A stretch of DNA of 64,000 nucleotides from Litomosoides sigmodontis (GCA_963070105.1 OY718808.1:558001-622000); one strand, 5' to 3'; shown: positions 35,701 through 63,974, counted from the stretch's first letter. The notes: generated by a model not told the origin, from the sequence alone. Translations and numbers: made by a program.

Positions 35701-36718
35701 TGGTCTTCAATCTAACTGTGCCGAAGAAATTACTTTTCGTTTATTTGAACGTTTTTTTTTTCAATTTAATAAAAGTTACTACAATCATAATTAGCAATGC
35801 TCACTACGTTGAGATGGAAATTTGCATTTAGCTACCAACCTTTTGCCTCTATTTGGTCCTTTGTAAGAAATTGGTTGAATAACGAAGCCGCGAAATCGAT
35901 CAGCACTTGTATTTCCTTTCAGATTTACTGTAATTTATTTCTTCATTTGTAACTGTAACAGTAACAGTAATTATTATCTCTAATAAAATAACAACCTAAC
36001 AGTGATTCAACTCATTTATTCTAAAAGTATTATTAATTAATAATAAAAGTAATTATAATTCAGTTATTGCTAGAAATTGAATGCGTTAAGAAAGCATAAA
36101 ATGTTCCGTCAATAATAATTGCAAGAATCTGACTATGCAGATGGATAATTACATAAATATTTAGAAAGCTTAAAAAATTCATTTGAAACTTTCCGTGAAA
36201 TTGTTTTTGGAGAAAGAACAGCAACAGATGGCAAAAGGTTTTACTTTTGCTACTAAAAGTTATATTTCTGTTTAAGCATAAGAAACAATTTAAATTAAAG
36301 CATACCCTCGACAGGTTGGTTTATCCAATAGCACTTCTGCCAAGTGTCAATGTGATATGGCGGAACAGTAAGCTGAAAGATAAAGAGAGAAGGTCCTTTC
36401 TGTTGCAATTTACTGATCGAAACAATGAAGCTAAGGTTATTAAATGCTCAAAACAAGAAGTCACTTTGATCTGTCAAGTGGAAATTTTATAATTTGCCGC
36501 AACAAAAATCAAAATAGTAAAATGCAAAAAGTAGTGGCACCAAGGTGTGTTAATTAATCTTTGCAATCAATCAGGACCTGTAAACCACCTTGATGCTCAA
36601 CAGCTTCAAGTGGATTCATCGATTCAAAGACGTCATGAATACACGGTGCACCGTCAGGCCAACCTATTACCGCTGCTATCAGCGATAGCATACTGAATAA
36701 CGCTTGCAACGAATGCAT
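34839..36718 (-). CDS. Secreted Reeler-domain protein
   Basis: Small extracellular protein with a single Reeler domain, the fold found in reelin, insect defence proteins and many nematode secreted proteins. Minus-strand exons: 36578-36718, 36306-36372, 35840-35927, 35360-35515, 34839-35001; total 615 nt, 204 aa, all phases closing. Residues 1-19 are a signal peptide, followed by WPDGAPC, the start of Reeler domains (yP-GAP-xxC). Family features follow in order: CYWINQPVEV; FRGFVIQPIS (the GF-hydrophobic-Q strand); VGQFLRL; QQQCFRFKNSVTHS (Cys, then xSVTH); HIKLWWKNE; and VQFVATVVKSQKEFW near the C-terminus. The domain fills almost the whole mature protein, and a Pro-rich tail (PDPITPPPPV) ends it. 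It appears as only one recognisable open segment because each exon is short. Exact orthology is unknown; a role in extracellular or innate defence would be inference from the family. Confidence 0.88.
35664..35695. repeat. (CT)n microsatellite
   Basis: Sixteen CT units inside the third intron of the Reeler gene. Confidence 0.9.
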
Positions 36719-39700
36719 GTTTAAATGAGAGCTCTAAAATGGAAAGCAAATATTCAAAGATACGCCATTTTTTAAAGGCTCTATCATACTTTAGTCATTC
36801 ACGTAACGACGTAGCTTACTTAACTTATAATAGTCTCATGTAGCTTGCAAGAATCAGGCCTCATTTGTGGTGTGTATAAAACATGAGTCTTTTTCTTCAC
36901 GTTGTTTAGAAGAATTGATTTCAATTAGTGCTAGAAATGAACCGCTTTCAAGGCTTATTAAAATCCTTATTAGAAATAATTTTTTTTGGCAGAAAAGATA
37001 TCCCAAGAACCTTCTGATGGATAGGTTTGATCTCCTTGAAATCCTCTACTAATTAGAATCCAACCGTTAATTATGTACATTTGTAATTCGCATTCTTAAG
37101 TTTTTATTTGTTATATTTCATTGTTAAGTAGCGCTTTCGTATAAAAAAATTATTTTAAATTGAAACTGACAAATCTGCAACTCAAATTTTAATTAAGACC
37201 GAAATGAGAACGAAATTGTTGATAATATTGAAAAATAACCAATAAGAAGTAACCCATTCATCCTTTCTTCAGTTGAACTGATAATTAGAATCCAAATTCA
37301 TTAGAAATTAGTATAAGTTAGTAAATTAAACAAAAATAATACAAATGAGAAATGGAAGAGTACAATATTAAATGAGAAATGCAATTTTCCAGCGATCGAA
37401 TTCGAACAAAAATTCCGGTCGGCCGGTTTGATGGGTGGAAGTTGTTTGAAAGGTAAAACTAATGAAATTCAATTTCATGCACCGTACCGCCCCATTCCTT
37501 ACAAATATTACAACTATTGCTATTTCAATCAATTTAATTTCTTCGTCAATCCTCTCTTCTCTCATACTTCATTTTTTAAAAATTGATTAATTGCAGTGAA
37601 GCTATTTGCGCAAAATCACAAAATACTGTAAACAACAGATTTTGCTAATTTTGTTAAAATGCGAAACTATAGAAATGAGAAGCATTAATAACAGACAAAT
37701 TTAATTGAGTCAAAAATACTATAAACGATAAATTTGCCGCTGTTCCTCCGAAATATAAATTTACAAGCAACATACTCTGTATAATTAGCGATTCCGCAAA
37801 TTCGGTAAATTATTTTTGACTAAAAAAGAATTCATTAAGTTTGAGAAAATTAAAAAATAATTTTTTCATGAGTCGTTATTTCAAATAATTCTTAATAAAA
37901 AAATGTTGCTTAAAACTTAGTAATTGGAGATAAATGTGGAAAATAATTGGAGAAAGAAGTGATCTCATCGAGCTGTCCGATGTAATTTTTGTTACTAATT
38001 ATTCAGTAACACTAAGAAATTTCAATTTTTTTTGCAAATTTTGAAAAATTTCAAGTTTTATCCGCTTTTTTTGCATTATTTTTGCAGTTTAATGCAAAAA
38101 TTAATTCCGCTAACATTGCAACAATTTCAACGGCAAAATGTAAAAAGCCAAACAATGAAATGCTTGTCATTAATTAATTAATTACATTACATTACATCAC
38201 ACGTCTCAGATTGTTATTTTCATCAGTGCTATTGAAGCACTTCAGTTCAACAACAAATCGATCATAACGATAATTCGCGTTGACTTGGCGGAGTTGCACC
38301 TCTTCCCTCTCCGACATTTTCATAGTTAAGTAAATGTTTTTTAATAAATTGGGTAAAATGTTTTCTTTTCCATTTGCAAGGCGGTTAAGCAGTAATTAAT
38401 TAATTAACCAATAACATTTACGTTTTAATTGATATTAATTTTAATTGCTGTGTGTTGCAGCAATAGAGAACTTGATTGAATGTACGGATGGATATAACAT
38501 GCCTTTTTAAAGTGGAATTTCAAGTTTTAGTTCACTTTACACAAAGGAACAAAACTTGAAATATACCGACTCAGTGATTGCTGATATTTAAAAATTATTC
38601 AATGAAAGTGTGACGTGAACAGATACAAATGACTGTGTGAAAGATTTATTTTTTTGTGAGCCTTAAGTTATAGGGAAACAAAAAAATTTTTGCTTGAATT
38701 ACTCGAAACAATAATTTATGAACATTTCATAGTACCCATAGTTTTTATTTTCACTCTTTTTGTCTTACTTCATATCAGTCGATAGCCAATATTTTCCTAT
38801 TCAAATTAATTTAAAGGACATAGTAGTGTTTTACTAAGCTGCTATTTTTTGTTGATATTTATTTTAATACTAATAATTCATGCTGCAGAATAGTCTAAAA
38901 TATTTAAATTTGCGAAATGTTATAAAATAGGTCAAGTTGAATTTATAAATTCATATTTGCATTCATAATGCACAGCGGTACGAGCCTTATAATCAATCAG
39001 TATTTGACTCGAATTAGACCAAACTAAGTGAGTGAAACTGCTCGCACTGTTAATCAAAAAATTATTTGAAATCAAATCATTTGAAATTCCACGCCATCAA
39101 TTGAATACTTCGATTTTTGCAAAAGCAACTGAAAGTTTTGCTTTGACAATTGTTAGTTTCCCTTCCGATCATTTCATTCGAAGAAATGTTCTATCATTTT
39201 TTTACTTCATTTGCTGTTAATTCCGATATTCCTCCATTCGTATTTTCGTGCAAAGTACAATCGAAAAAGGAAAGGTACGTTGTAGCAGAACGGTAAACCT
39301 TTCACAAATATGAAATGAGGAAGTAATAAATAAATTAGTGTAAACTAAAAAGGAAAACTATTCCAATTGAATTGGAAAACGAAAGCGATGAAATTAAAAA
39401 AATTTGTTTTCAAGTTAGTGTTTGGAAGTTTTCCGTTTTTGAGAGGTGAAAGACGGAAAATTTTGAAAGAAAGAAATTTTTTTCAGCGATATTGAAGGAT
39501 AAATTGAAATGCTATAAAGCATGGAAATACGGACTTTCCAATTCGAAGTGAAAGTAATCCATTGAGCAACTTCAATTGATAAAAGCAAAATGAATTTATA
39601 AAAACCAAAAATGTATGTTTTTTTCAAAACAGCTAATATGATTTGGAATAAATTCGGATTAATTCAGCTTTATTCCTAAAGATTACTAAAATTTTCGATT

Positions 39701-40804
39701 TAAATTAAGCTCAGCTTATTTTAAAAGTTTGAGATAGCATTGACGAAATAGAATCAAAGCATGATTTGCTTGCTTAGACATCCGACAGTACCAGTTGAAA
39801 ATTCAAACTTGTTCCAAAGTTTGATTAAATTTTTCCAAAACAAGGAGTTTCCACATTATTCCTATCGATCGACTATTTTCAACTGAATAATTTTCATAGA
39901 AATTAATATTTCACTAATGAAGGAATCACATAAAAAATTTGTTCTCGAACTTTCGTAATTCAAGTTTATTTCTTAAGCTACGAACTTCTCAGCTAATTTT
40001 ATCATTTCGTGCTAAATATTATTAGCAATTTTTCTCCCTTCCCAAAACTTCGAAAAACACGCAATTTGGGTGGTAAAAAAACTGACAAATTTGGAAAACA
40101 ACTAAAAAAATGGAAAATTCTCAATTGCTAATATTCTTTTGCTAAAAAAAACAATTTCCACTTACCGTAGTTAGTTTTGTCGAATTAATCTGTAAGTTTA
40201 AGTCGGACGAAAAACGTATTTTTCCTCTGTTCTCTAATTTTCTCCTTTTTTTCAGTTTTTATTAAAATTTATATTGTTGCTAATTATTTGGGCGAAAGCG
40301 GAAATCTTTGCATTTTCATCAAATCGCCAAAAAAGTCGGCAAAAAATACTCGAATTTACAAATTAGTTCGTAATTATTGCTAAACAATGAAAGAAGCACA
40401 TGAAATCGTGGATTTTCAATTTTTCTATGTGAGAAATTCATTACATTTCGATGTGTAAAAAATTTTGTTAGCGAAACTAACACTTTTACTTTTATTAAAG
40501 TATTTTTCACTGAACAAACCCATTAATTTCCAATAAAATATCAATTAATTTTTCCACTTCGCTCCTCATCCGACAACTCTTTCTTAGATTTAGAAGAAAT
40601 TTTTCTCGCAGAATTTTGCAAGCATTACTTTGCAATTAAAAATTCAACTAAATCCAGTTAAAATGTAATTAAAGACATTAAAAATTAAATCCATCCAATT
40701 AAAAAACATCTCAGAATTAAATATTTACAAAAAATTTATTTAAAAAATTCTTACTTTTAGAAAATTGTTTTTCTAGACATTTGCAAAATATAGGAGTATT
40801 TCCA
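36719..40804. other. AT-rich intergenic stretch
   Basis: No gene assembled. Two weak coding-like items were noted: a 43-codon ATG ORF on the minus strand at 38192..38323 (MKMSEREEVQLRQVNANYRY at its start), whose plus strand is also open, and an acceptor-like TGTTGCAG at about 38460 followed by a short open segment (IENLIECTDGYNMPF). Neither has a phase-matched partner. Confidence 0.4.
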
Positions 40805-42777
40805 ATGACTCATTTCATCTTTGATGAACACAAAGGTCAGTGTCGCAAATTACTCTTTGATGTTATAATGTGAAAAGTAAATTTTTGATTGAATAAAGCA
40901 GCTCAAAATAAAATTATACAAAAGAGCGCTTATTGCAGTAATTTTTTATGCAAATAATATTTTAAATTTTACAAACTATAGTATTGCATATCGCAAAGAC
41001 ATAAACGAAGCATTTTTGACTTTAAAGATCCAATCCAATCAAGTTAAATTAAGTTAATAGCCCAAACATTTAGGACTGCACGCTTGAAGAAGATGGTAAT
41101 CATAAAATTCACTTAATTTTATTTTTGTACTGGTAAGTTTCACAGACTTGTTTCGCAACTATTCTTTCCTATAAATCATAAGCGTGTGATGTCAAACGCT
41201 TACAAGTCACGTAATCATATATATTAATTCTCAAATCACATGACATGAGCAACTCACAAATTACTTAATGCCATAACCATCTCGTCCTCTTCCTTTCTCA
41301 GGTAAACTTTATAGCTGAGCGAATTTCATAAATTGCAATTAAATGGATGCAATTTTTTTCCTTAACTTCCGTCGATTACATTAAGAAAAATCTTGAAATT
41401 CGTAAAATGATAAATTCGACGTTGTAATCAATGCTCTATTGTCATTATGTCGATAATACTTCACAAAATTATTATCAATATTTGCTTTGTTTGGGGCGTT
41501 GTACACCCAATATCACGCGGTAAATTTTATTTATCATTTCACTTGAGAGTGCAATGCTGTAATAGCTAACTCAGTTATTTAAGATTTTATGAGTGAAATG
41601 AAAAATCTGAGTGATTAATTTGCATACAACAAATATCACTGCGAAAGTTGATGAGTGAGTGTGAGTGCGTGCAAAATGATTTATTCAAATTAATTGGTTA
41701 TGTTTTGTTAGCTCATAGTTTTCTCTTATTTCTTACGTCTTGCGTGTGGTCAGACTTCCTTTTACATTCATTTGTCTTATTTGTGAAGTGTTCACACGTA
41801 TATTGACGTGTTCTACGCATACTAAACGTATTTTTATTGTGCATGCTTGCTAGTGCTTCTATTGTATTCGTGAATTTTGCTGAGATTTTCGACAAATGAA
41901 ATAAAATTTGCTAGTGAGAGAAAATGAGATGACTGGTGATGAATTAAGAAAATTGAGGAGTAAATGGAGTAATTTAATTCCTATGTATTTGTTGAATAAG
42001 TAGTTGCTTTACTCAAAAGGTCACATAATTGAAAACAATTCAATATTTAATGTTTTCAATATATTTCATAGAATAAGCGGTTTTATAGTTTTAACGTGAA
42101 GTTTTTATGAGTTTGTTTTTTAAATTAATTGATTTTGGACAATATTTCAGCATAGGAGTGGAAAGAGTGAGTCAGCACATGATGGACAGTGTACAAGACG
42201 ATGACCGGACGCGTTGTTCGATTGTCACTTTAGTGAAGAGAGGATATGACATGTTCAAACAATTCCTCATCGGAAAGCCGATCCAGTCAAGCGACGGTAA
42301 TGGTAATCCGGTAGCAGCCGAGAGTGATATTCCTGCTACACTTGATGGTAACGTCCTTAATATGCCTGCTAATAATACAGAAGTCGAGCAATATACAGTT
42401 GTGAATTATGTTTAAGTCCATTGTAAGCAGTCGATCAATGTTAGCATTGACGATTCAGCTAACTGTTTGAGCTTATTAGCAATATCTCATTTGTCGATCT
42501 GTCGTTATCAGTTTATTCACTATTCGATGATGAAACTTTTTAGCTTTTAAAATGGAATTTATCAAAAGTAAAGATAATTTTGAAGTTAATCAAAATGGAA
42601 TTATTTTTTTTAGAATCAAATTTACTAAGCAGTACTGATTCCCAAACGGATATCTTAGTTGATGTTCAATCAGGACGAACAAATTTTTCGTCACAACTCA
42701 TCGCCTTGATTGATGGTCAGGAAAACGATAATGAATTGGTAGTTATATCGAACAGAGAAATAGGTTTGATTAGTTGA
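40805..42777 (+). CDS. Tentative unrecognised gene, four exons
   Basis: The best part is exon 42151-42347: after an ATATTTCAG acceptor it reads IGVERVSQHMMDSVQDDD, then KRGYDMFKQFLIGKP and a Ser/Asn/Pro-rich tail, with clear coding character. It can be joined in phase at G|GTAACG to 42614-42777 (SNLLSSTDSQTDILVDVQ onward, TGA stop), or it may simply end at the TAA at 42415. Upstream, 41074-41132 (DCTLEEDGNHKIHLILF, donor GTAAGT) and an ATG exon 40805-40861 (MTHFIFDEHKGQCRKLLFD) also join in phase, giving 477 nt and 158 aa. The exon 40805-40861 and the use of weak donors are speculative. No family recognised; no signal peptide. Confidence 0.4.
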
Positions 42778-45062
42778 TTTTTAAAATTGCACGTTTAGAC
42801 GTTTCTCAGCAATTCACGTGATGTATTGACGCTAAGAATGCCAAAAAATCATGACGAACAGTCTTTGTAATAGTGATACTACTAATAGTAATTAATAGTG
42901 CTACTGGTAAAAACAGCAATAATATTATAACAAAGAGGCCTGCTGCGTGCAGGGAAACTTTTGTGTTTTGATATGAACAAAGGGCAGAAGCTACGTGAAG
43001 ATGGAATATAAGTCAATTGATGCGAATGAAGGTCACGTAAAAATGAAATAAGTGCGAGAGATGACGGTGATTGATGAGGTGAGCTGGAAGAAAGTGGAGC
43101 TAATGAAGGTCAGAATGAGGTGAAGTTTTAACACTGACCTGAAATGAGGTAGAACAGTTGCAAATGATGCGATATGATAAAATGAACAAACTTTCCGACA
43201 ACATGAAATGGTTATCTGTGTCATTGATGACGTGAAATTCAAGTTAATAAAACAAACTAGTAATGTTTTTGCTTCTTACTGCCATCATCAAAGTACGGAA
43301 ATTGACAAAAGACAAACAATATTTTCATTTTTTGCTTGATTCATATGACGTCGTCATTTGGACGTTCAATTAATTGGCAAATTTCAATTTTTATTTCATA
43401 CGTTATTTTTTGAATCCAAATTAGCCTTTATGAAATAAGCAGAGTGTTCAACGATTGCTATTTTCCATCCATACATTTTATTTCATTTGTTAATTAGCAG
43501 CTGTTGTCTGTTTTCCGATGTGTTGTAGAGGTTACTTTCCCCTCCCTTCTGCACACTGCTTATCCGTACTTCCGCTTTTTTGTTCCGAATTTCCGCTGAT
43601 AATTTCTACATTCATATTTCCTTCCTTTTTTCTTTCTTTTCCCTCTTCTTTCTCTCTCTCTCTCTCTGTCTCTCTCTCGTTCTCTTTCTGCTTTTTTCGA
43701 AATTTTTTCCATCCGTTTTTTTTTTTAGAGAAAGAAAGCGATTGTTTCGCGTTCTTTCCTTCCATGTATTTTTTAGGTGATTTGAAGAGAATAACAGGAA
43801 TTCATAGAAGAATTATAATTTGATAAATTTCAAAGAAGAAAGAAAAGAGAAATTAACGAAAATTGAAAAAATTTAGTTGAAAAAATGTTTGTACGCATAA
43901 ACTGTTAGATTTTCATCTTGTTAAAAGTTAATTTTAATTGATTTTTTTGGATCGATAATTCATGTATAGCTGTTACAAACAGGATTGGACGACTGTGAGA
44001 GATAAAATTTTACAGTGATATTAAACAACAACGGTGCAAATATCATGATAAGAATGATAGCACAGTGATAGCAATCCTCCCGCAGTCTGAAAACATCAAG
44101 GAACTTGCCAGTGAGCGTAGCACATGAAATTTTAAATTGCTAATATGTGAGAAACAAAAATTAAGTTAGTGTCACTGACGTTTTAAACTTAAAAATTAAA
44201 AAAAAAAAACGAAAATTAAGATGAAGCTTTAGCACTTTTCACCTCTTACTATTTTCTCGCTACGCATCCTGAGAGCTATCACTTTCATCTCGTTATCACT
44301 ATCATTATCACCGCAATTATGGCTTTTTATTTTTCCAGTAAAATAGCCTTATGCAACTGAAAGAAACATTTTGGTGCAGGAAAGAAACAAAAATGATGTT
44401 TCGCTCTTTTTTCATTTCACTTCATGGTCCATTAATTGTACTAATTAATCATCGCAGCTTGCGACTGTTGCTTTTCACAAAACAGCAACTTTACTTCGAA
44501 AACTTTGCAATCGAAAATTAAGTAGAGCAGAACTGTGGAAAACAATGAAATTAGTCTGTTTATGTTTTTAAGTAATACAATTTTGCATTCAGTAGTTATC
44601 CATTTCTCGCTCTTTTTAAGCTTCTTCCTTTTAATTTCATTATTTGTTGATAAAAGGAAGGAAAACAAAACCTATGAGTGCAGTAATATTTTATAATTCA
44701 TCCGCTTCACTCATCTGATATCATAAAGTTTTGCGGTAAATTATTTCAAATTTATCGTTTATAAAATTATACGATTAAATTGATCGCTTTTTTCGGAGCT
44801 TATCGAATAGAATCATCAAGTCTTTGCTTCCTTTCTTCTCCATTTAATTGTGAAGTTAATTAAATTACTTCTTTCTGTTCAGCAATTTATCAGCCATCGT
44901 CCACTGAGTTCTTTCTTCTTCAGTACTCCCTTGGTTATGCATCATCTTGTTGCTGCTCTTCGATAGTATTCAATTTTTTAAAAAAAATTATGAAAATGAA
45001 ATTCAGTTTTTTTTTCAAAAGATTGCGATCAATAAATGATAAGGAATGTTTAAAGTGGTAAC

Positions 45063-45089
45063 TCTATCAGTGCGCCATCCACTGATAGA
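45063..45089. repeat. Inverted repeat, 10-bp arms
   Basis: tctatcagtg at 45063-45072 is exactly complementary to 45080-45089, with a 7-nt loop. A small isolated hairpin with no gene context. Confidence 0.6.
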
Positions 45090-45146
45090 TTGAAATTCAT
45101 CTCTTATCCTGCTCTTTCCCCCTTATTTTCTCATTTCTCCCTTCCG

Positions 45147-45153
<7 letters not shown>

Positions 45154-45176
<23 letters not shown>
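45154..45176. repeat. (CT)n microsatellite
   Basis: About eleven CT units in a longer pyrimidine-rich block. Confidence 0.8.
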
Positions 45177-45179
<3 letters not shown>

Positions 45180-46425
45180 CCTCAACTAAACTGTATGAAT
45201 TGAAAATATTGCATGCAAAAATTTGCGTAATTAGAAAAATTTAGGAAAAGTGAAGCGAAAAATAAATTTATAAATTGATTGATTGATTTAGAATTAGTTT
45301 AATAGATTAATTTAAAATGAAATTTTTTTCAAACTTTAAAAACGTATTTCATAAATGCAACAAATACGGTTAAATTTCTAAAACTCAATTTAATTTGGAT
45401 TTTCTTCTTTTCACAAAATGAGTGCTCCCCTATGAGAAATGTATTTCAGTTCATACTTCGTTTGTTTGTTTTGTTTCAATTTGTCACGCTTCATCTCCCT
45501 TTGCTCCCTTTATTTGCATATTGGCAGAAGGCTTCACCGCGCCTGGCAGGTCGCTATCAAATTTCAACAGCAACATTCAATGTACTACTTTTACATTCTT
45601 ATAATTAGATATTGAGGACTTATAACAAATTGAAATTATAAACATATGTGTGTGCACATATACTTTTATACATTTTAATATGAATATTAAATTATTATTT
45701 ATAAATTACTGCAACAATTTTTTTCCATTTTTTTACAGTTCTCTGGTAACTTTTTTTTTGAGAACATAAGTGAAGAAGCTTTGAATTGCTTTGAATTTTT
45801 AGCAAATTTGATAAACTAGCATGTAAAACTTTAAAATTGCTTCTAAATTTTGAAATGAAAATCGGAGAAAAGCGAATTTTTATAGTTTTTTCTTAATTTT
45901 TAATTTATCAAAATTTTTATAGAGTAATTTATTTTAATAATTTCATAATTAGTTCCAAGCGTCTATCAGTTAATGGTCAAGTTGTGATAACTTGCAGTAC
46001 GACAAGTAGATTCAAAATTCAATTAATAATTCGAAATTTATTTTCCCTTTTCTTCAGTTGCTAATTTCATTGAAATATTAAACACTGTTTAGGTTCTTTG
46101 ATGAAAAAAAAATTGAAGTGCATTAGCGCCAGTTTTTTCAAAAATAAATTATGTTAAACATAATCGAATATTATGCCGTTGAAGTTATCAATTGCTTTTT
46201 TTTTTTACTTTATTTATTAAATTCAACCCCAATTTATTTTTAACCTTTAAAAAGCAAAACGAATTCGAAAAAAATTTTTTTTGAAATTTATTAAGCCCTA
46301 ATTTTTGACGGTATTTTAGTAGTATTTACTGCTCAATTCCAATAAAGCACGGTTACGACGAAGAGAAGGAATTGATAAAATTAAATTTCATATTTACGAA
46401 TTCACACGCGTAAAATGGTGATAGG

Positions 46426-60869
<14,444 letters not shown>

Positions 60870-62649
60870 ATGATTTCAGTTGTCTACTGTAAGTGTTGGT
60901 ACATTTAAATTTGAAGGTAAATGTCATCTCGAATAATGCTAACGCTTTTCATTTAAGAATGTATGACTAAATTGAAAATGAATAGAAGGCTATTATCGTC
61001 CTTCTTTCACACACTTTTATCATTCACGGAAGATTCTAAATTTAACAGAAAAATAATGTTACTGTATTTTATCAAACAACTTGACCTTTTACCATATATT
61101 GTTAATAGAGAGTGGGGTTAAACTTTATATGAACATGGTAGTACTAAGCAAAGATTTTGAAAAATGTTTCTTAGAATGGTTGTTAAGAAAAAGGGAAGAA
61201 AAATTCATAAATACAGAGATAGTTTTATTCGTATACTTTTGCCAATACTTCTTATATATTTCTTATTCCTTCGAATCATAGCTTTAAAATGCTGCACTTT
61301 TGTTTTTGATTATCTAGAAATATGCAGTCATTGTATTGTAAAGGTCTCATATAGAGTTCTCAAGTAGTTCAAAATCTTTTTTAATTTGAATTTTTCTTGT
61401 TCTAAATCCTTCCAAAAAGACATTTTAGCAAAGTGCTTATGTTTGTTCGTTTACGTATTCCTTTTTTGTTTAATTAGTTAATAGTTGTAATTAGCTAACT
61501 TGCTCACAGTGTTATCGAGGAGTGTGTTTTGATCGAAATAATTTGCGACGCTTATCTCAGCATTTTTCACGTTTTCTTTTCCATTGTGTTCGGGTTTGTT
61601 TACTTTTATTTATTTGGACGTAGTTTTTTAAGAAAAATTTCGAATTTTTGCAGATGGAAGATTTTTCGAAAATTAATTAAAAAATTTCTATTATATGTTC
61701 ATATGTTACGAGAAATGAAAAAGTACATGTTTTTATGCAAAGTCACTTTTACAGAGGAAAATGTCATACGGTTGTCAAACATATGCTCTTCCATTTTTTT
61801 TAATTAAAAAAGGAGGTCTTTCTTTTCTCTGAATCAAAGTTCATAGCATTGACTTTCGTTATTGTCAGTGATGATTACTACAATAATTATTATTGTTATC
61901 ACTTATCACCAGTGAGTTCTGTTTGATAAATATTTTCACTTAGTTCTTTCCCACACTGCTTGTTCAACATAATGTAAATTTACAGCTGAAGAGTTTAATT
62001 ACATTTTTTTTCAGTGATGTAAATATAAGGAGTTGTGGAATTTAAGTTTTTAACTTCTGGAATAAACGAATTTTTATTTAAATTTTCAAAAGGAGAGAAA
62101 AGATTGCTCGAATATTAGTTTTTATTTATATCAAAAAATGTTTCTGTCATAGGGATGGTTCACTGGCGAAGATATGTTTGGCAGTTTTTTTGCTGCCTGC
62201 TTTAAATAGAATTTTCTTGAAAAAATTATATATATAATGCTAATTATTTAGTGGTAGAATATGCATTTTGAAAATTTCAAGTGGCTAATTATCTAAATGA
62301 TCGAATTATGACGCATGTGGTTCATTAATATATTATTGGATGCAGTAAAATATAATTAACTGGTATGTGATTAAACAAATTATAAGGACGCTCTTGCTCA
62401 TTTTTATTTTTGCCCGCATTTTCCCATAAGTTTTGCTTCAATAGTTCCGTCTGAGAATATGCGATATCGAGACAATTCAATTTCAAAATTTTCACTTACA
62501 ACTTAAACCGGAACCGATCGAAACTAGCTTAATGCGTTGCTAAAATAAATAATAGGTGTGAAGTAGTGCATTTGCATCTTTCTAGAGGAAGAAAAATTCC
62601 TCACATCTTTACTTCCAGGAATTCTCGGATAGCTTACAAAGAAAAGGAA
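60870..62649. other. Gene-free spacer between convergent genes
   Basis: Expected to hold the 3' UTRs of the plus-strand coiled-coil gene and the minus-strand gene that ends at 62650. The open frames at 61081-61370 and 61529-61807 are Phe/Ile/Lys-rich and have no splice or family support. Confidence 0.5.
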
Positions 62650-63974
62650 TCACTGCTGTGTTACTTCACCAGCTAATAAAAGATCGTCTGCACTGGCTTG
62701 TTTTGGGTTACTCTCATCGTCAGCACTGTTGCTGCCACCAGGTTTTCCTTCAGCAGGTTGTACCTTTGCAATTTCCTTCAGCACTGCTACTGGACCTCTA
62801 AAACTTTTGGAATTTGCTGAATGGATAAGTGGATAGGTTGCAAATAAACTTGGCGTAAAACTCTCAGCAATTTTCTCTTCTATTTTTTGCTACAATATTT
62901 GCGGGAGAAGATTTGAAATTAGTCAAAAATTGGAATGAAATTTAAATAGAAAACATAAGATACTTTGAACGTTTGAACTTTAAACTTTCAAAAAAGAATG
63001 CTTTGGAAAAGAACATACGAATCAGACGTAATCTTTTCGTGCACGTCGTTAGCGCTATTGTACCGATAACGACTCATTTCATTCTTGCTAGAGATTGCGG
63101 GATAAAGGCGTATCGGTGGTTCATTTGGCGTGCTATCTTCACTGAGAAACGCCGCTAAACGTTTGCTCTTGAAGGAGCTTACGAGTGCCAGCGTTAGCAA
63201 ACTTAACGCGAGTATTACCGCACCGGTAGCAAACATACATAAACCTGACAATCGATTAATTTATCATTAATAATTATTTTTAAAAATTACACTTCTCTTC
63301 ATTGTTTTTATTTCTTCCTACTACGATCACATTTTAAATTATACCAGAGATTACTTTCCTAGGAAAATTGAAATTTTCATAAAATGAATTTTTTGGATAG
63401 AACAAATTCCTCCACAAGAAGACGAAGATTGTCATTCAAATTTTGCTGTGGAACTTATAGTTTTAATTAATTCGTAAAGAGGAAGAACTGATAATTTTCC
63501 TGGGCCTCTTGAAGTAATATATAATTTGTCATGATAAAAATAGAAAAAAACATATTTTCTATCAAATATTTTAAGCAAAGAAATGAATCGAGTCTTCCAT
63601 TTTTTGCGAGCACAGATCGGTGCTGAATTTAATTTGTCAAAGGACTAATCGAAAATTCTACATTTTCAGTCCTAAATTATCGACTGTTTTTTTCCCATTC
63701 CTCCACTGACTCAAACTATAACTTCAATTAACTAAATTGATTTTTTGAAAAATTTATGTGAAATATTTTTGCTAAAATTCAGGATAATAGTGAGTTTTCT
63801 GCGCGCAAAGCTAAAAAATGAATTCGTATTCGGTGATATTTTAGGAATTTTTCTCGCAAATAATTGAAAATAATTTGCTGAACAACTCTAACCGAACATT
63901 TTCCAACGACGCATTGGATCCTTCAGTATTTCCGCAAGTTTTTCCAGCGGAACATAAAAACTTCCATCGCCATC
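62650..63974 (-). CDS. Membrane protein, 3' part, runs off window
   Basis: Three terminal exons on the minus strand: 63893-63974, 63015-63244, 62650-62889, giving 183 residues to the TGA at 62650-62652; the gene continues past the right edge. The first exon reads DGDGSFYVPLEKLAEILKDP then RRWKMFG. It runs straight into a strong membrane segment (LCMFATGAVILALSLLTLAL) and a basic SSFKSKR, suggesting an N-terminal region outside and a cytosolic tail of about 130 residues. The tail is Ser/Asp/Glu/Lys-rich near its end (GGSNSADDESNPKQASADD). Junction note: a better-looking donor (TC|GTATGT, at 63018) would put exon 62650-62889 out of frame with an early stop, so the in-phase donor TAT|GTTCTT is used. 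No family recognised from this fragment. Confidence 0.7.

Larger units (their letters stand above)
42778..46425. other. Intergenic, pyrimidine-rich tracts
   Basis: Contains CT-rich blocks (43620-43690 and 45154-45176) that create spurious Ser/Leu/Phe or Glu/Lys/Arg open frames, a 10-bp inverted repeat at 45063-45089 and otherwise AT-rich DNA. A 34-codon open segment follows an ATTTCAG at about 45447, but nothing joins to it. Confidence 0.45.

Noticed and set aside
43518..43823. 101-codon plus frame and 77-codon minus frame
   Set aside because: Both derive from the CT-rich block at 43620-43690.
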